DNA from: Symsagittifera roscoffensis | Taxonomy: Eukaryota > Xenacoelomorpha > Acoela > Convolutidae | DNA length: 64,000 bases | Assembly (NCBI RefSeq): GCF_963678635.1 | Contig: NC_087068.1 | Location: forward strand, 9,308,027-9,372,026 | Direction of reading: 5' to 3' | Shown: piece by piece, positions 9,090 through 16,599 of the stretch | How the letters are laid out: each line of letters opens with the position of its first letter | Numbering within the stretch: position 1 is the first letter of the stretch | Position numbers and translations under genes: made by a program | The notes under the pieces: model-generated | Told to the model about the DNA's origin: nothing | What the model saw: only the letters and a program-made list of their open reading frames with translations | The model's database searches: none

Positions 9090-9983
9090 TCAATTGCTAT
9101 ACTTTTGAAATTTCAAAGTCAGAACAACTTTTCCCCCTCCAGCGAAAGGAACAAGTCCTCCAGTTTCTGTGCGCAAGTTCACAGAAATATTGGAAATATT
9201 ATTGATCAAAAGTTTTTTAAAATCCAAATTACTAAACACTTTACGATGATTCGGTTCAATTGTACATGCGTAACCGTTTTTCACTCGACGATTTGTATCA
9301 ATGACTCGTAAAAGGGGTGCTTTTGTGTCTCCGACTATTTGATAATGAATTATGTCCAGATAAATAAACATAAGCTGAGTACCAGCGCATACATCAACTG
9401 GATAGTCAGCAATAAGATCTTGGGTAGAGAATGTGCTATGTTTCGTGCTTCCTTGTTTGTAACCTATATGATAACCAGTTCCATCTCTGACGCCTTTGAA
9501 TCCAAGTAGGCTAGGAATTTGCGGGCTTGAAAAAGTTATACCTTCCCAATAATGCAGCCATAAGGAAAGATGTTTGGTTATTGGATCTATTACGTAATCT
9601 AATTTCTCTAATTCTGTCTTTCGACGAATCTCGTCCAGTATTTGATCAATGCTCGTATATTCTCCTTTTGTTATTTTTGCTGTTTCTCCAAGGTAAGGTC
9701 TGGAGATCTTGTCTTTCTCAACTTTCATGCTTGCTATAACCCGATCTTTTTTGTAGTACACAATGATGTTGTCAGTTACGTTGTTTATCTGAGTAGGGAA
9801 GGTAATTTCTGTAACTGCTACTCTCCATTCACCTTGCAAATTTATTTCTTCACTCAGGAGATTTTTGAAGTTGGCCAGAGTGTTATCTTTAAAAACGTTC
9901 ATTGATGCAGATGAAACTAGGGTAATTGTGAAGGAAGGGGGAACATTATGGGTGAAAAGGCTGTTGGAAGTGCCCTCAGTCAT
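9090..9983 (-). CDS. Minor capsid protein (penton, single jelly-roll)
   Basis: This intact 297-aa ORF starts at the ATG at 9983. It matches the Polinton penton pattern: 'SFTITLVSSASMNVFKDNTL' at the N terminus, then 'LQGEWRVAVTEITFP', and later 'HYQIVGDTKAPLLRVID' and a C-terminal 'PFAGGGKVVLTLKFQK'. Penton subunits occupy the vertices of the icosahedral capsid. Element B has a clear but damaged homologue with the same landmark 'VGDTKTPLL'. The start overlaps the integrase stop by 8 nt. Confidence 0.9.
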   Translation of the reverse strand: MTEGTSNSLFTHNVPPSFTITLVSSASMNVFKDNTLANFKNLLSEEINLQGEWRVAVTEITFPTQINNVTDNIIVYYKKDRVIASMKVEKDKISRPYLGETAKITKGEYTSIDQILDEIRRKTELEKLDYVIDPITKHLSLWLHYWEGITFSSPQIPSLLGFKGVRDGTGYHIGYKQGSTKHSTFSTQDLIADYPVDVCAGTQLMFIYLDIIHYQIVGDTKAPLLRVIDTNRRVKNGYACTIEPNHRKVFSNLDFKKLLINNISNISVNLRTETGGLVPFAGGGKVVLTLKFQKYSN

Positions 9984-10842
9984 GATTGTCCTTCTCCAGA
10001 ACGCGAATTAGTTCAGACTCGTAAAATTTTCCCTCAATCGGTTCTCTGTTAGAATCAATCAAATTGTATGTTGGGGGATTTCGTGTTGGTATGTCAAAAA
10101 CTTCAAACACTTCATCGGTGAACGATTGTTTGTAACCCTTGCGAAAACGTATGTCTACTTTGGCAAGTCTAACATAATCACCAACATAAAGCTTTTGACG
10201 TCGAACTAACTTCAAAGACTGTTCTGCTCTTAATGAAATCAGGCGAGGAACATCTTTTTTAGTTACTTTATTTGGTGCAAGATTTGTGACACGATTTGTT
10301 CTCGAATTAATTGCATTGACAAAATCTTGCAATTTGTCAATGTATGAGTAAGTCCATTTATCCTCCAAGTACTTATAAATAAGATTTTTCAAGGAACGGA
10401 TATTTCTCTCAGCGAATGCGGACTTTTTCTCGCTCTCTGTGCTATATGTGTTTATGCCTTTCTTTTTACATAATGCTTCGAAGGACCCTTTAAACTCTGT
10501 GCCCTTGTCCACCCATACTTTTTCCGGTTGTTTTGTCGTTATCATTAGTTTGAACGCTTCTGCTGTTGTAGTAGCATACTTTGATTTCAAGGGTTGCACT
10601 CTGAGATAGCGGGACATGCAGTCAACGGCAACAAGCAGATACTTAACATCATGGTTGTTCTGGGCAAGTTTATCAACAAAGGCCAGATCTAATGACCAGA
10701 TTTCGTCGATATCGTAAACTATGACCTTGAGTCGCGGCCTTTTTCGGATCACAGTTCGATATTTGGTGTAAGCAGGTTCAGTATGAAGGAAATGTTTAAC
10801 TTTCTTTCGCGACAAATTGCTTGCTTTTATCAAGTTGTTCAC
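9976..10842 (-). CDS. int: rve-family integrase
   Basis: This is an intact retroviral-type integrase of about 289 codons. The catalytic triad is visible: Asp52 in 'WSLDLAFVDK', Asp112 in 'VWVDKGTEF' and Glu145 in 'SAFAERNIRSLKN'. A C-terminal SH3-like region starts near 'VGDYVRLAK' and ends with 'GKFYESELIRV', typical of Polinton integrases. The initiator is unclear: the conserved N terminus extends to about 10,869 without an ATG after a TAA at 10,873-10,875, and a GTG sits at 10,842. It catalyses insertion of the element with a 6-bp target duplication, as seen for element B. Confidence 0.92.
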   Translation of the reverse strand: MNNLIKASNLSRKKVKHFLHTEPAYTKYRTVIRKRPRLKVIVYDIDEIWSLDLAFVDKLAQNNHDVKYLLVAVDCMSRYLRVQPLKSKYATTTAEAFKLMITTKQPEKVWVDKGTEFKGSFEALCKKKGINTYSTESEKKSAFAERNIRSLKNLIYKYLEDKWTYSYIDKLQDFVNAINSRTNRVTNLAPNKVTKKDVPRLISLRAEQSLKLVRRQKLYVGDYVRLAKVDIRFRKGYKQSFTDEVFEVFDIPTRNPPTYNLIDSNREPIEGKFYESELIRVLEKDNHD

Positions 10843-10897
10843 ACTACCAAATAACGCGGGACCTTTGTCACTTTATTTAGTTTTCAACAATTTTTCT

Positions 10898-11758
10898 TCA
10901 ATCTTGGTAATTTTCCCATTGTTTTGTTTGCGCCTTTGTCTTTTCTGACGTTGGAGAATCTGAATCGTTATGGGGCGTTCCGTATGAGTCAGAGCCTTCT
11001 TCTGACTCTTTTTCACGTTTTTGGTTTTGGGTTTTTCTATTACCGCTGAGACTTTTTCGTTTGTGTTTTTTACTTCTCTTAAGGTTTGCACTACTTTTTT
11101 CCTGCCAAGTGGGCGACGTTGAGCGGGTTCTTGAGAGTCCGGGTTCTCGTTTCTCTTGAGCGTTAATAGGCGCTGACTGAACCGCGTGTTTGGCATTTCG
11201 ATTTATTACCAGGTTTTCATTCAAGTTGAGAGCAGTTAAAATGTTAATGAACGCCGGATTGTGTAATTTTTTCGTTGGTTGTTGTATGTCGTATAAAAAT
11301 ATTGTAGCTTTAAGTCCTGTTGGTATTTTATCTACATATATCACCTCATTGTCACGGTTTATGGTTACTCTTTCTGAATTTTCTATGATTTCAAGTACGG
11401 TTTTTGCTCTAACAAATTTTTTGTCTTCTAAAACTTGTAACTGTCCTAAAATGCTTTCGGTCTGTCTATTGTGTTTCTCTTCTAGTATTTCGTCTTTAAC
11501 ACGTTCGACCGGTACTTCTTCATCGTCCGTTAACAGTTTAAGCTGTTCTTGTTGGGGCTCAACATTATCCGTAAATGTTTCCTTCGTTGCAGTAGTCTTA
11601 CTAGTTTGTGGAGGTAATTGGGGTCTAAGCCGGTTAAGATAGGACAGTTGAGCATTTTTATGTTTAATATTATTATCATGAAGAACACGTGCAGCATGTG
11701 GCTGCTCTTTAACATATAAGTGTTTCGGAATTAGAATGAATTCTTCAGCAGTCATCAT
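10898..11758 (-). CDS. Conserved Polinton structural-region protein with basic C-terminal tail
   Basis: The ATG at 11,758 overlaps the preceding stop by one base (TAATG). 286 codons follow. The N terminus 'AEEFILIPKHLYVK' is a conserved opening in this gene family. A globular block near residues 130-195 contains 'ERVTINRDNEVIYVDKIP' and 'LHNPAFINILTALNLNENL'. The last 90 residues are Lys, Arg, Ser and Glu rich. Element B carries a homologue just before its integrase, at 34,315-34,720 and 43,311-43,715. It is widely present in Polintons next to the ATPase and integrase. Its biochemical role is not known to me. Confidence 0.75.
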   Translation of the reverse strand: MMTAEEFILIPKHLYVKEQPHAARVLHDNNIKHKNAQLSYLNRLRPQLPPQTSKTTATKETFTDNVEPQQEQLKLLTDDEEVPVERVKDEILEEKHNRQTESILGQLQVLEDKKFVRAKTVLEIIENSERVTINRDNEVIYVDKIPTGLKATIFLYDIQQPTKKLHNPAFINILTALNLNENLVINRNAKHAVQSAPINAQEKREPGLSRTRSTSPTWQEKSSANLKRSKKHKRKSLSGNRKTQNQKREKESEEGSDSYGTPHNDSDSPTSEKTKAQTKQWENYQD

Positions 11759-12063
11759 TAAGTTGTGAGGTACTTGTAACAAAAATAAAGTATTTGTCGA
11801 ACTAAATGGAAGCCTTCTTTACTTAAAATAATCGCACTTTTTTTGACAGCACTGGTTTTTGGAGTTATTAAGTATTTGTATGCTGTCTCGAATCGTTCGA
11901 TGTTTGCGATTTTAACGGGTACGTTTCCATTGACTACATTGAGCAAACATTCACAAATAAGTGTTATGATCTCACGATTTGAAGTTTTTCTAATTAATCT
12001 TCTTAGCTGGTCAGGTTTCAGTTGTACCATATGCCGCAGAATAGATAAGTTTTTCTTTTTCAT
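11758..12063 (-). CDS. Small conserved Polinton protein ('CECLLNVVNGNVPV' family)
   Basis: This intact 101-aa ORF starts at the ATG at 12,063 and overlaps the ATPase C terminus by 53 nt. The helix-rich central block 'LICECLLNVVNGNVPV' followed by a basic region is the hallmark of a short protein found in many animal Polinton/adintovirus elements between the ATPase and the capsid genes. Element B has it at 34,007-34,313 ('FLSECLVNLLGG'). The function is unknown. The conserved Cys and Asn and the basic character suggest a nucleic-acid or virion core role, which is inference. Confidence 0.7.
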   Translation of the reverse strand: MKKKNLSILRHMVQLKPDQLRRLIRKTSNREIITLICECLLNVVNGNVPVKIANIERFETAYKYLITPKTSAVKKSAIILSKEGFHLVRQILYFCYKYLTT

Positions 12064-12712
12064 TTGTGATTGGAGTAGTTTCTGCTTCAGATAAGGGTAA
12101 ATAAAAAACTGTTGGCCCAGGTGGTGTGATATTTGAACAATATCTCAAACAATCTGATGTACGGGGGTCCAAGTCGATTAGAAGATGTCCAAAAGAGTCT
12201 CTGGTAGCTAATTCGTAACAGTTTCTCAAAAATTTTGATACATTCAATTGTCTTCCTAATAGATCTAGTTGCTGAACGTCGCGAGGCGATTTGAAGAGAA
12301 TGATGTGTGAAGTGTTCAAATCAATCGTACGCGACCATCGACTTTGTTGAAACAAGTTATGCTTAACATATATTACATCTATCCCTCTTTGTCTACCCGC
12401 TGTCGCTAACCTAACAAATTCCTTGTCATTATAGATGTCTTCACATGAATCATCGAAAACTAGAAGAACGTTTTCTAATTTTCTCACAGATTCGAATCCG
12501 TCGAATTTCATGAACTCCACATTCACTTCGCGAGAAGACACTTTTTCTGAGAATGCAGGTTGCATCTCTTTGTAAAGATATAGAACGGTTCCAAATTTAG
12601 GGTAAAAAGTATTTCCCATCAGAAGTTTCAAAATTAACTCAGTTTTCCCGGATCCTGAAGGTCCCACTATCGCCATAAAAATTCTTGTCGAAGTATCAAT
12701 CACTTTATTCAT
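12011..12712 (-). CDS. FtsK/HerA-like genome packaging ATPase
   Basis: P-loop ATPase of 233 aa from an ATG at 12,712. Walker A is 'GPSGSGKT' at residues 17-24, and Walker B is 'VLLVFDDSCED' with Asp87 and Asp88. 'GRQRGIDVIYVKHNLF' and 'FKSPRDVQQLDLLGRQL' match the sensor region of this family. It drives packaging of element DNA into the capsid. The frame is open about 26 codons upstream but lacks an ATG there. The ATG chosen overlaps the stop of the upstream membrane-protein gene in an ATGA arrangement and is conserved in element B (MNK). Confidence 0.92.
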   Translation of the reverse strand: MNKVIDTSTRIFMAIVGPSGSGKTELILKLLMGNTFYPKFGTVLYLYKEMQPAFSEKVSSREVNVEFMKFDGFESVRKLENVLLVFDDSCEDIYNDKEFVRLATAGRQRGIDVIYVKHNLFQQSRWSRTIDLNTSHIILFKSPRDVQQLDLLGRQLNVSKFLRNCYELATRDSFGHLLIDLDPRTSDCLRYCSNITPPGPTVFYLPLSEAETTPITNEKEKLIYSAAYGTTET

Positions 12713-12992
12713 AATCTTGGGTTTGGTAGTACGTAACCAACCAAGCCTGATAAAATCGAGAACCAAACTGACGTTTCTTCGCAACTTAATTTAGTGAAAG
12801 AAAGTTTGAGAATGCAGAAAATTAGTAAAATTAGAATTACTACCATTTGCGCAACAAAAACTACTTCAGACCTTGGCAAAGTTACATTGTTACAAAACTT
12901 CCATGATTTTTTTCACTGTTTGTCTCGTTATAAACAAACTCTGTTACTAATGTTGCGTCAGGTTCATCTACTGCTGTTGTTGCTTCTGACAT
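12709..12992 (-). pseudogene. Small single-pass membrane protein upstream of ATPase (one frameshift)
   Basis: An ATG at 12,992 opens an acidic N-terminal segment ('MSEATTAVDEPDATLVTEFV'). The frame then shifts near the A4 run at 12,894-12,897 (T4 on the coding strand). The continuing frame encodes one strong transmembrane segment ('MVVILILLIFCILKLSF') and stops at 12,709-12,711. That stop overlaps the ATPase ATG as ATGA, which supports the frame. Element B has a counterpart directly before its ATPase, including a shared 'NFVYDEE'-like block. It is too short and broken to stand out as a normal ORF. Possible roles include a virion membrane or release protein, which is inference. Confidence 0.6.
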
Positions 12993-13064
12993 TTGAGAAA
13001 CTATTTATTCTACAGACTGTGTTAGTTTTTTTCTCTCTGTGAATGAAGCTTGTAAAAAATTAAA

Positions 13065-13569
13065 TTACTTTTGAGAACAGTAAAAAATTTCATAACGTGT
13101 GAAATCTCGATCATTTATGTCATGCATTTCTAAAACAAAGTTTGCTGGGATATTTGCAGTTTTTTTGTAGTACATTATTTTCTTCACAGTATCCTCTTTC
13201 ACAATCGTCTTAATCTCATCTGGCAATTCACTGCTGTTTAGATCCATCTGAACTCCTGGCTGACGTTTGGGTACTAAGACTAGTTCGGGAAGATATACTC
13301 CTCGCTTGCTGGCTAACATTTCTGATAAACTTGAATCTCTGGAAGTATACAAATTGATCAATAACTGGAAAAAACCTCTTCAACGTAGACAACTCTTCTT
13401 CGGAAATTATTATTTGCTCCTTCCTCTGAACAATTTGGCCACTGCAATCAATACGCTCTATTCTCGTTAATGAAAATTTAATATCACCCTCTGGAGTCAT
13501 CCACGCACAAAGCATTGAATTTGGTGATAGGTATGTCTCCACTTTCGCTGATCTCTCGCTGTTGTTCAT
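13065..13569 (-). pseudogene. Conserved element A gene with frameshift, possibly PC4-like
   Basis: The ATG at 13,569 opens a frame that diverges at the A6 run at 13,369-13,374. The continuing frame runs to the stop at 13,065, making about 167 codons in total. The region around 'IKFSLTRIERIDCSGQIVQ' followed by 'IIISEEELSTLKRFF' has a strand-rich stretch then a helix, resembling the PC4-like pattern seen elsewhere in these elements. The second half contains 'KRGVYLPELVLVPKRQPG'. It lies between the membrane-protein gene and the gene at 13,484-14,053, which overlaps it by 86 nt. Function is uncertain. Confidence 0.55.
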
Positions 13570-14053
13570 TTTTCAACCAATCATAAAAAACCTTGGTTTT
13601 CTTCAGGGCACAATGATTCCTGGAGTTGTAATGTGGAATATGTTTATTGCAACTTGGATAATTTTTAAAATATAAGTTTTCAACCCGAGGACAGCCCAAA
13701 TCATCTAGGTTTTCAATCTTTCGGTCCAAGTACTTGGCTAAAAATTATGTCTTTTCTTTTCCTTTAGCGTAAAAAACGGCACCGGGATTTCTCAGCACAA
13801 AACTCTGAAGTATTTGATTCAAGTTTATATAAAGATAATCACCGTTTTCCCAATGGAGACCGTGTAAATAATTTGTTAACCAGTTGTAAGCTTTTTGATC
13901 AAGCTTTGGTAGTATATTGAAATTCACTGGAGGTAGGAAAATGAGTCGATCGCTGTAGTCTGAAGTTGTTATTGCTAATTCTTTAACCACAAAGGCGTTT
14001 TTCTTGTAACGAAAGCCTTCCACGTCAAGCACAACTGATCTCTCGCCTAGCAT
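13484..14053 (-). pseudogene. Conserved Polinton protein ('GLHW ... NLDDLGCP' family) with an in-frame stop
   Basis: One reading frame from the ATG at 14,053 to 13,484, interrupted by TAA at 13,745-13,747. Before the stop are 'YLHGLHWENGDYLY' and 'NPGAVFYAKGKEKT'. After it come 'KIENLDDLGCPRVENLYF' and a Cys/His-containing tail with 'HCALKKTKVFYDWLK'. These landmarks belong to a protein common in animal Polintons and related transposons. The 'KGxEK', 'NLDDLGCP' and terminal Cys/His pattern suggests a nuclease-like or zinc-binding fold, but this is inference. Element B retains recognisable pieces at 32,690-33,030 and 41,640-42,030. Confidence 0.65.
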
Positions 14054-14481
14054 TCTAGTAAATGATAAACTTCTGGTTTTTTCAACTTAATGAAAAGGCA
14101 GAACGCTATTCCACTCAAATGTCCCAATAAGCTGTTGTTACAGTTCCAGGGCAACATGTAACAGTACGTGGGACCCTGTTGATAAAATTCGTGTATAAAT
14201 CCGGCCGCATCGTGCAAAATAGCGTGCAATCGTAAAATTTTGGAATTTTTCAAGTATTTGTCCAAGGAAGAGTTATCAATACCAATCAAGCCACCATAAG
14301 GTCTCAACTTAATTAAAATGTCGTAGTTAAGGTTATCAGAACTAACAAAAAACAGAGAACATGCAGCTAGAAAATAGTTGCGTCGGTTAGAATTATCAGG
14401 ATAAGTTTGTTTCAAAGACGTATAAATTTCGTGAATTATTTTCAAATCAATAGGAGTTACTCTGCTTTTTTGCAATTTCAT
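14047..14481 (-). CDS. Conserved Polinton protein ('GPxYCYMLP ... LLGHLSG' family)
   Basis: This intact 144-aa ORF starts at the ATG at 14,481 and overlaps the next gene by 7 nt. 'LRLHAILHDAAGFI' is followed by 'GPTYCYMLPWNCNNSLLGHL', and both blocks recur in the second copy of element B near 41,345-41,480. The first B copy has lost exactly this region through a deletion. I recognise the motif from uncharacterised Polinton-associated proteins but know no function. There is a hydrophobic stretch but no clear signal peptide. Confidence 0.65.
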   Translation of the reverse strand: MKLQKSRVTPIDLKIIHEIYTSLKQTYPDNSNRRNYFLAACSLFFVSSDNLNYDILIKLRPYGGLIGIDNSSLDKYLKNSKILRLHAILHDAAGFIHEFYQQGPTYCYMLPWNCNNSLLGHLSGIAFCLFIKLKKPEVYHLLEC

Positions 14482-15016
14482 TATTTATTTTTTCCAACAC
14501 CTCTCCAACCTGCTGAATTTCAAGCCAGTGGAAATAAAAGTGACCTTGCAAATACCATTTAGTCTCATTAAGATAACGGTGGTAAATAATTAAATAAACC
14601 ACCGGAAGTTTTTTGTATTTTGATAGCTTGTTGAAACATAGACGGATTTTTCTCTCCAAGTCTTTATCAACCCTTTTTGAGGTAAAATCGAACGAATAGT
14701 CGAATACGTTTTCATAATCAGCAAAATTCAAATCGCTCACAGTACCATACTGTTGTTTTGTAGAAATGCACCAAGAGATTTGTTGAAGCTCACTCAAATA
14801 AAATTGTTCTTTGAAAATTAACTCGTATTCTTTCTTTGAAATTTCCTTTGCCCTTTCGAGGAAGACGACGTAGCGTTCATTACTAAATTTGAAAAATGAG
14901 TTTTTTTCTGCGGTTGAAAACACTCTTAATTGTAAATGTTCATTATCAATATCTTCAGTACACCAAGTTCCCTCTAATTTCATTTTTCTTATTTCAAAAT
15001 TTGTCAAATTTATCAT
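14447..15016 (-). CDS. Uncharacterised protein, 189 aa, first gene of the virion chain
   Basis: This intact ORF starts at the ATG at 15,016 and overlaps the following gene by 35 nt. It is rich in aromatic and charged residues ('FDYSFDFTSKRVDKDLERK', 'HFYFHWLEIQQVGEVL'). No family was recognised. The overlap with a conserved gene and the protein-like composition support coding. As the most upstream gene of the minus-strand chain, its promoter should lie just above 15,016. Confidence 0.6.
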   Translation of the reverse strand: MINLTNFEIRKMKLEGTWCTEDIDNEHLQLRVFSTAEKNSFFKFSNERYVVFLERAKEISKKEYELIFKEQFYLSELQQISWCISTKQQYGTVSDLNFADYENVFDYSFDFTSKRVDKDLERKIRLCFNKLSKYKKLPVVYLIIYHRYLNETKWYLQGHFYFHWLEIQQVGEVLEKINNEIAKKQSNSY

Positions 15017-15319
15017 TTGGTATATTTTGCCCAGAAACGGCCGCCGCCTTTTGAGAGTAATTTCAATTTACTGCCTTTTCACCATAAAATTTAGGTCAAG
15101 TTAAGGAATTAGTTTACTGCTGCCAACAGTTAAGCTAACGCTGCCAAATTGGCCGGCGCATTTTTATTATATACCATAAAAGTCAATTCCCCGTTCACTA
15201 ACAAATTTCAACTAGGTCGAAAGTTCATTTGCCCGAAACAAATATAACAATTAATATGATTCATATAATTAACCAGGACCAATAATTAGGACCCCAAAAA
15301 TTGGAATTAGAAAGAATTT
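15017..15319. other. Non-coding DNA beyond the virion chain of element A
   Basis: This should include the promoter of the minus-strand chain and possibly the right terminal repeat of element A. No terminal repeat could be identified because its partner lies outside the window. Confidence 0.4.
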
Positions 15320-15526
15320 TGTATCGTGTCCCTTGTTGTTAAGCTAAACTTAGCAAGATCCTAAGTAGGGGGTCTTCTGCTTTTTGGGTGGAAAATTTCT
15401 TTCGTTTACAAAATCCTAGGATAGGGGTCCTCCAAAAAATTAAGGACCCCTTTCCTAGGATTTTGCTTTACGTGAGGACCCCCCCCCTTAGGAAGGACCC
15501 CCCCTTAGGATCCGGGACACGATACA
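15320..15526. mobile_element. Small non-autonomous element with 13-bp terminal inverted repeats
   Basis: TGTATCGTGTCCC at 15,320-15,332 is perfectly inverted at 15,514-15,526, enclosing 207 bp. Inside, 15,410-15,431 and 15,443-15,464 form a second, near-perfect hairpin (arms AAAATCCTAGGA... and ...TCCTAGGATTTT). There are also several runs of C separated by TTAGGA. No coding capacity. No unambiguous target-site duplication was found, so the superfamily is open. Confidence 0.6.
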
Positions 15527-15559
15527 ATACTACTCTGATCTAACTACCCATCTTTCATT

Positions 15560-16563
15560 TGGCTGTTTCTCGGAAGTTTTTTTAAATTTTTTTATTATTA
15601 GTCCTTCGGTGTGGATAAACACTAAGTCCTCTTCCCGGACAAATTCCCTGTCGCTGTCCATCCATGGTTTTGTGCATGTCGCGTCCTCTCTCCAATGAGA
15701 GTCCAGGTCAAACAGTACCTACCAAACTCCGTTCGCAATTGTGGGAGGCATCTCAATCAATTTCTTTTTCACCTCATCCAAATTGATTGAATCAATTATG
15801 AAATCGTCCCCTATCGGTTTTATGTCATACAGTTTTTGGTATATTCGGAGTTTCTGATCTTCACCGTGAATGGCTTGTCTGGCTTGACCGACACTGGCAC
15901 TTCCGTCTGATCCGGGTCTCCCTAATCATCTTTGACATGAGAATTGTCCCGTGAATCAGTCTCAATCAGTTCAAAAATTTGGACATTTAATGCTGAATCA
16001 CCATTGCTCTTATCTCATTTGCCTTTCGCGCTCACTCCACTCGCAGGTCCGTTTTTAGACAGTTTCTCTCTGCGATGGCCCAAGAAGCGCACCGATACTC
16101 CAGTGAAGCATTGCGTTTTCTCAGATTTTCGAGTTAAAAGAGAACTTGCCCTTTTGGTGCTCTTCGGCCATCCAAACTGATCCCCTCTATTTCATCAAAA
16201 GCTTCCTTGATCCTTTGGGCAAGGATAACTTTTTGTAAAACCAACACCTGCATGTGGTTTGACACGATTTACCTGCTCGTCATACTTCTTCCGTTGTGAA
16301 ATTAGAGCTTGTGCCGTGTTCCTGTGACACAAAATGCTGTGCTCTCGCTTTCTAGCTATCAATTCCCTTACTATGTTTTTGGAGACATTTTCCACCCTCA
16401 TACGTCTCGAAACTGACTGAGTTGAAATGCTCGGAGCAAGAAATTTTGTCCCTGGAGACAGGCACATATAACGCGGCAGATGACTTGGAGATGATAACTG
16501 TGTCGAAACGTTCAATGAGCCTATTACTGCAAAAGGAAGCAGTAAGGATTCACCCAGGACCAT
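15560..16563 (-). pseudogene. Degenerate minus-strand reading frame, origin unknown
   Basis: From 16,563 down to about 15,830 one minus-strand frame is open apart from a few stops (two adjacent TGA codons at 16,192-16,197 and others further on). A neighbouring frame carries on from about 15,860 to 15,570 with a single TAG. The translated composition is protein-like ('FIIDSINLDEVKKKLIEMPP', 'WMDSDREFVREEDLVFIHTE'). I do not recognise the family. Since it abuts a gypsy remnant on the opposite strand, it is probably a decayed transposon gene, though a host pseudogene is possible. Confidence 0.35.
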
Positions 16564-16599
16564 TCAAAGAGGAGACTAAGCCATTTACAAAGATTTGTT

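Larger units (their letters stand above)
1..15016 (-). mobile_element. Polinton/Maverick element A (partial, left end outside window)
   Basis: This span carries the diagnostic Polinton gene set on one element: type B DNA polymerase, rve integrase, FtsK/HerA-like packaging ATPase, adenain-like protease, and major and minor capsid proteins, plus several small conserved Polinton ORFs. All but the accessory cassette genes read on the minus strand. The polymerase runs off the left edge, so the left terminal repeat is not visible. I could not identify the right terminus, which should lie just beyond 15,016. Polymerase, capsid and several other genes carry single stops or frameshifts, while protease, integrase, ATPase and penton are open. 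This points to a relatively young but inactivated copy. Confidence 0.9.

Noticed and set aside
10873-11196. A 107-codon basic minus-strand frame directly before the integrase
   Set aside because: It overlaps the C-terminal half of the 10,898-11,758 gene in another frame. The conserved N-terminal and central blocks lie in the longer frame, and the basic look follows from the lysine- and arginine-rich tail.
12794-13042. An 82-codon plus-strand frame upstream of the ATPase
   Set aside because: It is the complement of the small membrane-protein gene on the minus strand, whose frame is supported by the ATGA overlap and by element B.
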